Positions 1 through 8,466 of a DNA stretch of 64,000 nt are shown piece by piece. Every line of letters starts with the position of its first letter. Positions within the stretch are counted from its first letter, which is position 1. Source of the DNA: Pseudomonas fluorescens NCIMB 11764 (GTDB lineage: Bacteria > Pseudomonadota > Gammaproteobacteria > Pseudomonadales > Pseudomonadaceae); NCBI RefSeq assembly GCF_000293885.2, contig NZ_CP010945.1:5104001-5168000 (forward strand), read 5' to 3'. Below the pieces are notes generated by a model. It was given only the letters and a program-made list of their open reading frames with translations, made no database searches and had not been told where the DNA came from. The position numbers and the translations under genes are program-made.

Positions 1-563
1 GTCGGGCTCAGTTGGTCCGGGCCTGTGTTGCACTCAAGCAGAGCTGGAAAAACGAATCCTTGCTGAAAGAGCACTTCAACCAGCTTCTGGCCGCCATTGC
101 CCAGTTCGAAAAGATGATTCAGAAAACGCTCAAGGAAATTGCTGAGGAAGGTGGGATTGATGATCAGGTGAAGCGTTGCCAGGCCATCGAGGGCGTAGGG
201 CTCCTGACGGCCACCGCAGCGGCCACTGCTTTTATGCGTGGGGAATTTGCCAACAGCGACGAGTACGTCGCCTTCCTCGGCATGGATCCGCGTGTGAGGC
301 AGTCAGGACAAAAGGATCAAAAGCGCCGACTCTCTAAACGAGGGGACTCGGAGTTCCGGCGCTTGTTTCACAATAGCGCTATGGCTGCCAGCCGTTCGCC
401 GACCTGGAAGCCGTACTACGAACGCTATCTGGCCAGAGGTCTAAAAGGCACTCAGGCCTTGGTTATCCTGGCACGCAAGCTGGCCAGAGTGATGTTTGCC
501 CTGATGAAAAACCAAACCGAATACAAGCCAAATTCTATGTTTGGGTGTTCCCCCCAAACATAG
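1..563 (+). CDS. IS110-family transposase, C-terminal part (cut by window start)
   Basis: The frame is open to the left edge, so this is the 3' part of a longer gene. The first possible start inside the window is a TTG at 12. The protein has the C-terminal transposase domain of IS110-type enzymes: a helix-hairpin-helix-like stretch 'IEGVGLLTATAAATAF', then 'FLGMDPRVRQSGQKDQKRRLSKRGD' and 'RRLFHNSAMAASR'. IS110 enzymes are DEDD-type recombinases that insert without long terminal inverted repeats; the DEDD domain itself would lie outside the window. The stop codon sits inside a strong inverted repeat. The call is firm for the family. Whether the element is intact cannot be judged from here. Confidence 0.88.
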   Translation, partial: RAQLVRACVALKQSWKNESLLKEHFNQLLAAIAQFEKMIQKTLKEIAEEGGIDDQVKRCQAIEGVGLLTATAAATAFMRGEFANSDEYVAFLGMDPRVRQSGQKDQKRRLSKRGDSEFRRLFHNSAMAASRSPTWKPYYERYLARGLKGTQALVILARKLARVMFALMKNQTEYKPNSMFGCSPQT

Positions 564-565
564 AA
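533..565 (+). terminator. Hairpin overlapping the transposase stop codon
   Basis: A 13-bp arm TTCTATGTTTGGG (533-545) is repeated inverted as CCCAAACATAGAA (553-565) with a 7-nt loop. It is placed to terminate or block transcription at the end of the IS110-type gene, or to mark the element end. There is no long T run after it, so a factor-independent terminator is not certain. Confidence 0.55.
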
Positions 566-601
566 TCTCCCACATTGGATTTGTAAACGACATAGATCCA
601 T

Positions 602-628
602 TGTGGGAGCGAGCCTGCTCGCGATGGC
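602..628. repeat. REP element (single)
   Basis: This is a Pseudomonas REP core, GTGGGAGCGAGCCTGCTCGCGA, with the typical imperfect palindrome GAGC..GCTC. It lies between the IS110 gene and the convergent rstB gene. Confidence 0.85.
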
Positions 629-647
629 GTACGCAAGAACGCCACAA

Positions 648-1934
648 TTAATCCTGATGCGCCCACGTCATACGAAACGAAGCCCCACCCCACGGCGAAT
701 CCGCCACTTCCACCTGCCCGCCATGGGACTGCGACACCCGCCGGACCAGCGCCAGGCCCAAACCGAAACCACCCGTGCGGCGATCACGGCTGGCGTCCAG
801 GCGCGAAAACGGCTCGAAGATTTTCTCCCGTCCGGCCATCGGCACGCCTGGCCCATCGTCATTGACCTGAACTTCGTAATGATCGCCGGTGCGCACCAAC
901 GACACTTCCACCCGCGCCTCGGCATAGCGAATGGCATTGCGCAGCAGGTTGATCACCGCCCGCGCCATGAAGCGTGGCTCGATGCGCACCTCATCGACCC
1001 GACACTCGACAATCAGCAGCTGCACCCCGGCCGCCTCGGCCTCCAGCGCTACGCTGCCGACCACGCTGTCGAGCCAACTGTTGGCCTGGATATTTTCTCG
1101 CGTGATCACCGTGGCACCGCGCTCGAGGCTGGCGTAGGTCAGCAGTTCCGACACCATCTCCTCCAGCTCGCCGAGGTCGGCGTACATGTCGGCAATCAGC
1201 TCGCGGTTCCGGGTCGGGTCGGGTTGTTGCTTGAGCTGGTCAAGCTCGAACGACAGTCGCGCAATGGGCGTGCGCAACTCATGGGACACCGCGTTGGTCA
1301 GCTCGCGCTGATTGGCGATCAGGCCTTCGATACGCGCGGCCATCAGGTTGAAGTGTTCGGACAGGTCGCGGATGTTCGAGCGCTTTGACAGCTGGATACG
1401 CGACGACAAGTCGTTATCGCCGAAACGCTCGGCGGCCAGGCGCAGTTTTTCCAGATCTCGCCAGTGTGGACGCACCCAGAAAATCAACACCAGACCGATC
1501 ATCACCGCAATCATCAGATAGGCCGTGGCAATGTAGAACGGCATCAGGCTCGGCTCGGCCGGCAGCTTGATGCTGAGCAGTTGGGCGCCGTCGTCAATGC
1601 GCGAGATGAACTGCGTGTACTTGTCGCGAAGTACCAGCTGGCCTTGGGCCAACTCGGCTTTCTCCTGATCGGTCAGGGCCAGTTGAGCGCTTTCGACCAG
1701 GCTCAGGCCCAAACCATAGTGAGGGCGCACGGCTTCCAGTTGGCGTTCCCGGGCCTCATTGTCGAGGCCGCGCAATTGCTCCACCAGCGACCAGGCCTGA
1801 CCACGCACCGCCTCTCGGTTGTAACTTTGCATCTGACCGTCGAGCAGCGCATCGAACGTGCGCTCGACGGTTTGCAGCCCCAGGACCAGGCCAACCGTCA
1901 TCACCAGAAACAGCCCGAGAAATAACCGCAGCAT
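648..1934 (-). CDS. rstB: RstB-like sensor histidine kinase
   Basis: This is the membrane sensor kinase of a two-component pair with the RstA-like regulator just upstream; its ATG directly follows the rstA stop. The 428 residues hold TM1 (about 3-21), a periplasmic sensor (about 22-128), TM2 (about 131-153), HAMP (about 154-205), and a HisKA H-box 'VSHELRTP' with phospho-acceptor His218. These are followed by the ATPase boxes 'NLLRNAIRYAE', 'DDGPGVP' and 'GGFGLGLALV'. Length and layout fit the RstB/PhoQ-like group. The signal it senses cannot be told from sequence. The family call is firm; the RstB name rests mainly on the partner regulator. Confidence 0.85.
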   Translation of the reverse strand: MLRLFLGLFLVMTVGLVLGLQTVERTFDALLDGQMQSYNREAVRGQAWSLVEQLRGLDNEARERQLEAVRPHYGLGLSLVESAQLALTDQEKAELAQGQLVLRDKYTQFISRIDDGAQLLSIKLPAEPSLMPFYIATAYLMIAVMIGLVLIFWVRPHWRDLEKLRLAAERFGDNDLSSRIQLSKRSNIRDLSEHFNLMAARIEGLIANQRELTNAVSHELRTPIARLSFELDQLKQQPDPTRNRELIADMYADLGELEEMVSELLTYASLERGATVITRENIQANSWLDSVVGSVALEAEAAGVQLLIVECRVDEVRIEPRFMARAVINLLRNAIRYAEARVEVSLVRTGDHYEVQVNDDGPGVPMAGREKIFEPFSRLDASRDRRTGGFGLGLALVRRVSQSHGGQVEVADSPWGGASFRMTWAHQD

Positions 1935-2642
1935 TTACAGCTCCCACGCGAACGGATTGAACAGGTAACCCTTGCCCCAGATGGTCTTGATGCACACCGG
2001 TTCGCGAGGGTTGTCCTTGAGCTTGCCGCGCAACTTGCTGATGTAAACGTCGACGCTGCGGTTGAGCCCATCGAAAGCGATGCCGCGCATGCGATTGAGT
2101 ATGTCATCGCGGGACAGAATCTTGCCGGCGGCGCTGGCCAGCAACCACAGCAACTCGAACTCCATGGTGGTCAACTCGATGCCCTCGCCCGCCAGCCGCA
2201 CTTCGCGACAACTGCGGTCGATACTCAGATGGCCGAACTCCAGCGCGCAGCAAACGCTGCTGTCCGGCGTTTGCCGACGTTGCAACGCGCGCAGGCGAGC
2301 CAGCAACACCGGTGGCTTGATCGGCTTGATCACGTAGTCATCAGCGCCGGATTCCAGGCCGAGGATGTGATCGAGGTCGTCTTCCTTGGCGGTGAGGATG
2401 ACGATCGGCGTGTCGGACACGCTGCGGATCTCGCGGCATACGTGCAGGCCGCTCTGGCCCGGCAGCATCAGGTCGAGTACAACGATTTTCGGTTTGAAGT
2501 CGAGGAAAGCCGCCAACGCGAGGTCACCGCGGTGCACCTGCAACACCTCAAAGCCATGTTGGGACAGGAAATGCGCGATCAGCCCGGAGAGCCTCTCATC
2601 GTCTTCCACCAGCAATACTTTGCCAAAACCCAGGTTATCCAT
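1935..2642 (-). CDS. rstA: RstA-like OmpR-family response regulator
   Basis: This is a DNA-binding response regulator of 235 residues from the chosen ATG at 2642 (MDNLGFGK). The receiver domain occupies about 8-120, with acidic pair 'VEDDE' and phospho-acceptor Asp57 in 'VVLDLMLPG', followed by a winged-helix Trans_reg_C domain. The C-terminal stretch 'LNRMRGIAFDGLNRSVDVYISKLRGKLKDNP' and 'IKTIWGKGYLFNPFAWE' closely matches what is known of RstA. The reading frame stays open up to 2723, but the extra N-terminus overlaps a hairpin and looks non-coding; a start at 2681 is the other option. It is co-transcribed with rstB, with no gap. Confidence 0.87.
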   Translation of the reverse strand: MDNLGFGKVLLVEDDERLSGLIAHFLSQHGFEVLQVHRGDLALAAFLDFKPKIVVLDLMLPGQSGLHVCREIRSVSDTPIVILTAKEDDLDHILGLESGADDYVIKPIKPPVLLARLRALQRRQTPDSSVCCALEFGHLSIDRSCREVRLAGEGIELTTMEFELLWLLASAAGKILSRDDILNRMRGIAFDGLNRSVDVYISKLRGKLKDNPREPVCIKTIWGKGYLFNPFAWEL

Positions 2643-2721
2643 AACGAACGCTTGCCAACCCTTGAGTGAAGTGGGCGGCATTATGGCGCCAATCGGTGAC
2701 GGGACGGTGATGCCAGGCAGC

Positions 2722-2747
2722 AAAAACCGGCCTCTTGGGCCGGTTTT
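2722..2747 (-). terminator. Hairpin terminator between miaE and rstA
   Basis: AAAACCGGCC (2723-2732) pairs with GGCCGGTTTT (2738-2747) around a 5-nt loop. On the minus strand the stem ends in a T run, so it probably ends miaE transcription and insulates rstAB. Because it has A and T tracts on both sides it may act in both directions. Confidence 0.75.
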
Positions 2748-2803
2748 CAGTGATCTTTCATACTCTTAAGAGTTTTTAACAATTCACGTGCAAAGATTGC
2801 AGT

Positions 2804-2890
2804 CTCGTTCCACTCGACAGCGCCTACAGGAAATGCGCTCCAATGCAGGAGCTGTCGAGTGAAACGAGGCGGCGCTCTTTTGATCTTCAC
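2804..2890. repeat. Extragenic palindromic repeat (CTGTCGAGTGAAACGAG type)
   Basis: An 18-bp arm at 2804-2821 pairs with 2851-2868 (one mismatch) across a 29-nt loop. The sequence continues into 'CTTTTGATCTTCACGCC'. The word GAGCTGTCGAGTGAAACGAG followed by TTTTGATCTT is, from memory, a dispersed intergenic repeat in fluorescent pseudomonads, distinct from the GAGCCTGCTCGCGA REP. Confidence 0.6.
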
Positions 2891-3495
2891 GCCGCAGCAG
2901 GGACGCCACTGTGAAAGCGGAATTCCACGTCCGGCGACTCGATCAGCTCCTGCTCGGCGGCACGAACCCGGTCAATCACCTGAGCGATATCCTTGGCGTC
3001 ACCGTACTGATAAGCCAGTTTCAGATACCCCTGGAAATGTCGGGCCTCGCTTTTCAGCAAACCGAAGTAAAACTTGCCCAGCTCTTCGTCCAGATGCGGC
3101 ACCAGCGCTTCGAAACGCTCGCAGCTGCGGGCTTCGATGAACGCGCCCACCACCAGGGTATCCACCAGTTTGACCGGTTCGTGACTGCGCACCACTTTGC
3201 GCAGGCCCGAGGCGTATCGCCCGGCGGACAACTGACGCAGCTCGATCTTGCGCTTTTTCATCAGGCGCATGACCTGTTCGTGATGCACGAGCTCTTCCCG
3301 GGCCAGACGCGACATCAGGTTGATCAGGTCGACGTGGGAGTGGTATTTAGCGATCAGGCTCAATGCCGTGCTGGCGGCCTTGAATTCGCAGTTCTTGTGG
3401 TCGATCAGCAAGGTTTCCTGATCGGCCAGCGCGGCCCGGACCCAGCCGTCAGGGGTGCGGCAGCCAAGGAACTCGTGAATTTCGGGAAGGATCAT
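2887..3495 (-). CDS. miaE: tRNA-(ms2io6A37) hydroxylase
   Basis: MiaE is a diiron monooxygenase that hydroxylates the isopentenyl side chain of ms2i6A at position 37 of tRNAs. The protein has the ferritin-like four-helix fold with iron-ligand motifs: 'HKNCEFKAAS' near the N-terminus, 'REELVHHEQV', 'EARSCERFEAL' and 'SEARHFQGY' (E..H ligands). The ATG at 3495 (MILPEIHEFLGC) gives 202 residues, the usual length; a TTG at 3519 would add eight residues. It is a single gene, followed by an extragenic repeat and a hairpin terminator. Confidence in the function is high. Confidence 0.92.
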   Translation of the reverse strand: MILPEIHEFLGCRTPDGWVRAALADQETLLIDHKNCEFKAASTALSLIAKYHSHVDLINLMSRLAREELVHHEQVMRLMKKRKIELRQLSAGRYASGLRKVVRSHEPVKLVDTLVVGAFIEARSCERFEALVPHLDEELGKFYFGLLKSEARHFQGYLKLAYQYGDAKDIAQVIDRVRAAEQELIESPDVEFRFHSGVPAAA

Positions 3496-3655
3496 GGGGC
3501 TCACGGATAAAGGGTTCAAAACGAAGGGCGCCGATTATACCGGCCCGCCGCCAGACCACCAGTCACGACCGTTGATATGCATCAACTCCCCGGTTGCCTC
3601 GCAACAACTATAGTTGTGCAACGCCATGCTTTTTTAACCTCTGGAGATCCCGATC

Positions 3656-4519
3656 ATGCAAGCCATTCGCAGCATTCTGGTGGTCATCGAGCCCCAACAC
3701 TCGGAAAGCCTGGCGCTCAAACGGGCCAAGCTGATTGCCGGCGTGACCCAGGCGCATCTGCATCTGCTGGTCTGTGACCGCAAGCATGACCACAGCGGCA
3801 TGCTCGGCGTGCTCAAGGCGGCGCTGCTTGAGGACGGCTACAGCGTCACTACAGAGCAGGCGTGGAACGAAAGCCTGCACGAAACCATTGTCGATGTGCA
3901 GCAGGCGGAAGGTTGCGGGTTGGTGATCAAACAGCATTATCCCGACAGCTCGTTGAAAAAAGCCCTGCTGACCCCGGCGGACTGGAAACTGCTGCGCTTT
4001 TGCCCGACGCCGGTGCTGCTGGTCAAAACCTCGAAGCCCTGGACGGGCGGCGTGATTCTGGCGGCGATCGACGTCGGCAATACCGATAACGAACACCGCC
4101 ACCTGCACAACACCATCATCGATTACGGTTATGACATCGCCAGTCTGGCCAAGGCGCATCTGCATGTGGTCAGCGCCCATCCGTCACCGATGCTGTCGGC
4201 GGCCGACCCGACGTTGCAGCTGAGTGAAACGATCGAGGCGCGTTATCGTGACCAGTGCAAGGCGTTTCAGGCCGAATTCGACATTGATGATGAGCACCTG
4301 CATATCGCGGAAGGTCCGGCGGATGTGTTGATTCCGTACATGGTGCACAAACTGGGTGCGGCGGTGACGGTGATTGGCACCGTGGCGCGGTCCGGGTTGT
4401 CCGGGGCGTTGATCGGGAATACAGCGGAAGTGGTGCTGGATGCAGTGGAGAGTGATGTGCTGGTGCTGAAAACGCTGGAGATTGAGGACCATCTGCAGGA
4501 GATCGTGTCTCATCATTGA
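3656..4519 (+). CDS. Tandem universal stress protein (UspE type)
   Basis: This 287-residue cytoplasmic protein has two Usp domains in tandem. The first (about 1-145) starts 'IRSILVVIEPQHSESLALKRAKLIA'. The second (about 150-275) includes 'GGVILAAIDVGNTDNEHRHLHNTIIDYGYDIASLAKAHLHVVSAH' and ends 'VTVIGTVARSGLSGALIGNTAEVVLDAVESDVLVLKT', which has the G-2x-G-9x-G(S/N) type nucleotide-binding loop. The start is supported by 'CTCTGGAGATCC' just upstream. Proteins of this type in E. coli (UspE) are linked to stress and motility. The target here is unknown. It stands alone, divergent from miaE. Confidence 0.85.
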   Translation: MQAIRSILVVIEPQHSESLALKRAKLIAGVTQAHLHLLVCDRKHDHSGMLGVLKAALLEDGYSVTTEQAWNESLHETIVDVQQAEGCGLVIKQHYPDSSLKKALLTPADWKLLRFCPTPVLLVKTSKPWTGGVILAAIDVGNTDNEHRHLHNTIIDYGYDIASLAKAHLHVVSAHPSPMLSAADPTLQLSETIEARYRDQCKAFQAEFDIDDEHLHIAEGPADVLIPYMVHKLGAAVTVIGTVARSGLSGALIGNTAEVVLDAVESDVLVLKTLEIEDHLQEIVSHH

Positions 4520-4533
4520 GACTTGCGGTGCAT

Positions 4534-4660
4534 TTGTGGCGAGGGAGCTTGCTCCCGCCGGGTTGCGAAGCGACCCCAATTCGTACGGCGCAGTGTTATC
4601 AGGTAATACTCGCCAGCCGATTTGCGACTGCTGCGCAGTCGAGCGGGAGCGCCACAGGAC
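4534..4660. repeat. REP pair (inverted, BIME-like)
   Basis: GTGGCGAGGGAGCTTGCTCCCGC at the left and its inverted partner (ending GCGGGAGCGCCACAG) at the right frame a spacer that itself contains 'GTTGCGAAGCGACC' and 'GACTGCTGCGCAGTC'. It lies between the convergent Usp gene and the DUF1289 gene. Confidence 0.85.
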
Positions 4661-4666
4661 TGAGAG

Positions 4667-5137
4667 TCAGCCGCCGAAGGCGTCCTTGAGGAAGCCCGGC
4701 GCAATGTAGCGCTGGTAATGCGCTTCAGAGAGCAAAAAGAATTCCCGATCAATCGCATCCCGCAGCTCAGGCAGGTTCCACTCGCGAAACTCCGGCAGCA
4801 GGACCATCCCGTAGGCGTCCAGATTGTTGATCACCCGCGCCCCGCGAGCGATCAGCTGATAGGCCCAGCAATATTCCGACTGATGCGGCACGAAGCGGAT
4901 CTTGCGCTGTTCCAGCTGCATTCTCAGCAGCGCCGGATCAAAAATTTCTACCTTGCCGGCCATCACCTGGGACAACAGCTGTTCGAGACGCAGCCATACC
5001 GCGCGTTTTTCTTCCTCGTTGTAACCGTTCCAGTGGATCACTTCATGGTGGAAACGCTTGCAGCCACGGCAGACCAAGTCACCGTAAACAGTGGAACAGA
5101 GGCCGACGCAGGGGGTCTTGATGGTCTGATTTGGCAT
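4667..5137 (-). CDS. DUF1289-domain protein
   Basis: The protein has 156 residues from the ATG at 5137 (MPNQTIKTPCVGLCS). Upstream in-frame codons to 5152 are less likely. The N-terminal half carries the DUF1289 Cys cluster 'CVGLCSTVYGDLVCRGCKRFHHEVI', with four cysteines that look like a metal or Fe-S site, followed by 'WNGYNEEEKRAVWLRLEQL'. The C-terminal half (about 90-156) is an extension with 'REWNLPELRDAIDREFFLLSEAHYQRYIAPGFLKDAFGG'. The function of DUF1289 proteins is not known to me. It is a single gene. Confidence 0.82.
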   Translation of the reverse strand: MPNQTIKTPCVGLCSTVYGDLVCRGCKRFHHEVIHWNGYNEEEKRAVWLRLEQLLSQVMAGKVEIFDPALLRMQLEQRKIRFVPHQSEYCWAYQLIARGARVINNLDAYGMVLLPEFREWNLPELRDAIDREFFLLSEAHYQRYIAPGFLKDAFGG

Positions 5138-5230
5138 AGATAAGAAAAACACGGGAAAGCAGAACAGGCCGGCATGTTAGCCCTTTGTCTGACATTCATC
5201 ACCCCTCAAAGTGAAAGGGCTGAGGGTCTC

Positions 5231-5372
5231 TTGGACTTTGGTGCCGGCCGCGTTGCGCGCCTACGTGCGCGAGGTGGCGTCGCGGGATTTGCCAAGGGAA
5301 CAACCATCAGCGGCATCCCCCGCCTTGCCTTGCACACGCAGGCACACATCGCGACTCGCCACCAAAGTCCAA
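5231..5372. other. Long-range inverted repeat in the acnB upstream region
   Basis: TTGGACTTTGGTG (5231-5243) is perfectly inverted at 5360-5372, with imperfect extension of both arms outward (AAGTGA..GGGCT about 5208-5220 against 5374-5387). A second pair, GCTGTTTTCAAAG (5448-5460) and its one-mismatch inverse at 5568-5580, follows. The 550-bp gap between the DUF1289 gene and acnB holds no supportable protein gene. Confidence 0.5.
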
Positions 5373-5704
5373 TAGCCCCTCACTTACCTTTAAATTTTTT
5401 TTGCCGTAGAATCAGCCAGCCTTTTAAGGCGCCAATGTCCGTTAGAAGCTGTTTTCAAAGCGTCACGAGCACAGTCGTTCCTTCAGAGCGGTGTTGGCGA
5501 AGGGTTTTTCCAGCGGGGAAAAGCTCTACGCCAACCCTCATCAGCTCCCCGTTCTGCAGGCGTAAAACTTTGAAAGCAGCTTCTGTAAGGAATTGTCGGT
5601 AATTCTGGCTAAGTGGCCCACAACGCCACGCAGCGCATGAGTACGGCAATTTCGGGATGAGCGTCCCGGACACCCATTTGGGACCACTGATGAGGGTAAT
5701 AACT

Positions 5705-8314
5705 GTGCTTGAAGCCTACCGCAAACATATCGAAGAGCGTGCAGCACTGGGTATCGTTCCCCAGCCGCTTAACGCCGAACAAACTGCAGGCCTGGTCGAG
5801 CTGCTGAAGAATCCCCCGGCTGGCGAAGAAGCTTTCCTCGTTGACCTGATCACCAATCGCATTCCACCTGGCGTGGACGAAGCGGCCTATGTAAAGGCCG
5901 GTTTCCTGTCTGCCCTGGCCAAAGGCGAAGCCACCTCCCCTCTGATCGACAAGAAGCGCGCTGTTGAACTGCTCGGCACCATGCAGGGCGGCTACAACAT
6001 CGTGACCCTGGTTGACCTGCTCGACAGCGCCGAACTGGCTCCTGTTGCCGCCGCTCAACTCAAGCACACCCTGCTGATGTTCGATGCGTTCCACGACGTC
6101 GCGGAAAAAGCCCGTAACGGCAACGAACACGCCAAAGGCGTGATTCAGTCCTGGGCTGACGGCGAGTGGTTCCGCAACCGTCCGGTCCTGGCCGACAAGA
6201 TCAGCCTGCGCGTGTTCAAGGTCACCGGCGAAACCAACACCGACGACCTGTCCCCTGCCCCGGACGCCTGGTCCCGCCCGGACATCCCGCTGCACGCCCT
6301 CGCCATGCTGAAAATGGCCCGTGACGGCATCGTTCCGGACGTCCAGGGCGTTACCGGCCCGATGAAGCAGATCGAAGAAATGCGCGGCCAAGGCTTCCCT
6401 ATCGCTTACGTCGGTGACGTGGTCGGTACCGGTTCCTCGCGTAAATCGGCCACCAACTCGGTGCTGTGGTTCTTCGGCGACGACGTTCCTTACGTGCCGA
6501 ACAAGCGTGCTGGCGGCTTCTGCTTCGGCAGCAAGATCGCTCCGATCTTCTACAACACCATGGAAGATGCCGGCGCACTGCCGATCGAATTCGACGTCAC
6601 CAACATGAACATGGGCGACGTGATCGACCTGTATCCGCATGCTGGCAAAGTCTGCAAACACGGCACTGACGAAGTCCTGACCACCTTCGAAATGAAGACC
6701 CCGGTCCTGTTGGACGAAGTTCGTGCCGGCGGCCGTATCCCGCTGATCATCGGTCGCGGCCTGACCGACAAGGCGCGTGCCGAATTGGGCCTGGGCCCTA
6801 CCGATCTGTTCAAACTGCCTGAAGCACCTGTCGACACCGGCAAGGGCTACACCCTGGCACAGAAAATGGTCGGCAAGGCGTGCGGTCTGCCAGAAGGCAA
6901 AGGCGTTCGTCCTGGCACCTACTGCGAACCGAAAATGACCACCGTCGGCTCTCAGGACACCACTGGTCCTATGACCCGTGACGAACTGAAAGACCTGGCG
7001 TGCCTGGGCTTCTCGACCGATCTGGTGATGCAGTCTTTCTGCCACACCGCGGCCTACCCTAAGCCGATCGACGTGACCACCCACCACACCCTGCCAGACT
7101 TCATCATGACCCGCGGCGGTGTTTCCCTGCGTCCGGGCGACGGCATCATCCACAGCTGGCTGAACCGCATGCTGCTGCCGGACACCGTCGGTACCGGTGG
7201 TGACTCGCACACCCGTTTCCCGATGGGCATTTCGTTCCCGGCCGGTTCCGGTCTGGTTGCGTTCGCCGCAGCCACCGGCGTCATGCCGCTGGACATGCCG
7301 GAATCGATCCTGGTGCGCTTCAAAGGCAAAATGCAACCGGGCGTCACCCTGCGTGACCTGGTTCACGCCATTCCTTACTTCGCGATCCAGGCTGGCCTGC
7401 TGACCGTTGAGAAGAAAGGCAAGAAGAACGCGTTCTCCGGCCGCATCCTGGAAATCGAAGGCCTGGACAACCTGAGCATCGAGCAGGCTTTCGAGCTGTC
7501 CGACGCCTCGGCCGAACGTTCGGCTGCCGGTTGCACCATCAAGCTGTCGAAAGAGTCGATCACCGAGTACCTGAACTCCAACATCACCCTGCTGCGCTGG
7601 ATGATCGGCGAAGGCTACGGCGATGCGCGTACCCTGGAACGTCGTGCTCAAGCGATGGAAGCCTGGGTTGCCAACCCTGAGTTGATGGTTGCCGATGCTG
7701 ACGCCGAATACGCCGAAGTCATCGAAATCGACCTGGCCGACATCAAAGAGCCTGTGCTCTGCGCGCCGAACGATCCGGACGACGCCCGTCTGCTGTCCAG
7801 CGTTGCTGGCGAGAAGATCGACGAAGTGTTCATCGGTTCGTGCATGACCAACATCGGTCACTTCCGCGCTGCCGGCAAGTTGCTGGATCAGGTCAAGGGT
7901 CAGCTTCCAACCCGTCTGTGGCTGTCGCCGCCGACCAAAATGGATGCTCACCAGCTGACCGAAGAAGGCTACTACGGCATCTACGGCAAGGCCGGCGCAC
8001 GCATGGAAATGCCGGGCTGCTCGCTGTGCATGGGTAACCAGGCACGTGTAGAGCCGAACTCCACTGTGGTGTCGACGTCGACCCGTAACTTCCCGAACCG
8101 TCTGGGTGACGGCGCGAACGTTTACCTGGCTTCGGCTGAGTTGGCGTCCGTTGCTTCCATCCTGGGTCGCCTGCCGACCGTCGAGGAGTACATGGAATAC
8201 GCTGGCAAGATCGACAGCATGGCGGCTGATGTCTACCGCTACCTGTCCTTCGACCAGATCGCCGAGTTCCGTGAGGCTGCTGCGAACGCCAATATCCCGG
8301 TCGTTCAAGCCTAA
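5705..8314 (+). CDS. acnB: Bifunctional aconitate hydratase 2 / 2-methylisocitrate dehydratase
   Basis: AcnB isomerises citrate to isocitrate through cis-aconitate in the TCA cycle, and can also hydrate 2-methylaconitate. The GTG at 5705 gives the usual start [13 protein letters not shown] and 869 residues; it is preceded by 'GATGAGGG' at good spacing, so the ATG at 5657 is rejected. Visible domains are the N-terminal HEAT-like domain (about 1-160), the swivel domain with '[22 protein letters not shown]', and the catalytic domains. Fe-S ligands are in '[10 protein letters not shown]', 'GSCMTNIGH' and '[11 protein letters not shown]'. It is a single gene with a clear terminator. The complete antisense frame over it is a codon-bias shadow. 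Confidence 0.97.
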   Translation: MLEAYRKHIEERAALGIVPQPLNAEQTAGLVELLKNPPAGEEAFLVDLITNRIPPGVDEAAYVKAGFLSALAKGEATSPLIDKKRAVELLGTMQGGYNIVTLVDLLDSAELAPVAAAQLKHTLLMFDAFHDVAEKARNGNEHAKGVIQSWADGEWFRNRPVLADKISLRVFKVTGETNTDDLSPAPDAWSRPDIPLHALAMLKMARDGIVPDVQGVTGPMKQIEEMRGQGFPIAYVGDVVGTGSSRKSATNSVLWFFGDDVPYVPNKRAGGFCFGSKIAPIFYNTMEDAGALPIEFDVTNMNMGDVIDLYPHAGKVCKHGTDEVLTTFEMKTPVLLDEVRAGGRIPLIIGRGLTDKARAELGLGPTDLFKLPEAPVDTGKGYTLAQKMVGKACGLPEGKGVRPGTYCEPKMTTVGSQDTTGPMTRDELKDLACLGFSTDLVMQSFCHTAAYPKPIDVTTHHTLPDFIMTRGGVSLRPGDGIIHSWLNRMLLPDTVGTGGDSHTRFPMGISFPAGSGLVAFAAATGVMPLDMPESILVRFKGKMQPGVTLRDLVHAIPYFAIQAGLLTVEKKGKKNAFSGRILEIEGLDNLSIEQAFELSDASAERSAAGCTIKLSKESITEYLNSNITLLRWMIGEGYGDARTLERRAQAMEAWVANPELMVADADAEYAEVIEIDLADIKEPVLCAPNDPDDARLLSSVAGEKIDEVFIGSCMTNIGHFRAAGKLLDQVKGQLPTRLWLSPPTKMDAHQLTEEGYYGIYGKAGARMEMPGCSLCMGNQARVEPNSTVVSTSTRNFPNRLGDGANVYLASAELASVASILGRLPTVEEYMEYAGKIDSMAADVYRYLSFDQIAEFREAAANANIPVVQA

Positions 8315-8330
8315 CGTTACAACGCTGTAG

Positions 8331-8367
8331 AAAACGCCGCCCATCGTGAGATGTGCGGCGTTTTTTT
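8331..8367 (+). terminator. acnB intrinsic terminator
   Basis: AAAACGCCGC (8331-8340) pairs with GCGGCGTTTT, followed by a run of seven Ts ending at 8367. It is 17 bp after the acnB stop. Confidence 0.92.
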
Positions 8368-8405
8368 ATGGCTGGATGATTGGGGTTTCGTGTACATGTC
8401 CGCTC

Positions 8406-8441
8406 AAAAAAAACGGCCAACCCGCAATGCGGATCAGCCGT
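8406..8441 (-). terminator. Terminator of the amino-acid transporter gene
   Basis: On the minus strand, ACGGC..CCGCA-A-TGCGG..GCCGT forms a stem followed by eight Ts (seen as AAAAAAAA at 8406-8413 on the plus strand). It sits 25 bp after the stop of the transporter gene and back to back with the acnB terminator. Confidence 0.88.
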
Positions 8442-8466
8442 CATCAAATCAAACGAGCAGCACCAA

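Noticed and set aside
5455..5673. 72-codon minus-strand frame in the acnB leader
   Set aside because: No RBS, no recognisable domain, and it overlaps inverted repeats.
5609..8344. 911-codon open frame antisense to acnB
   Set aside because: It mirrors the strongly conserved acnB gene with GC-biased third positions, has no RBS and no recognisable domains. A codon-bias shadow.
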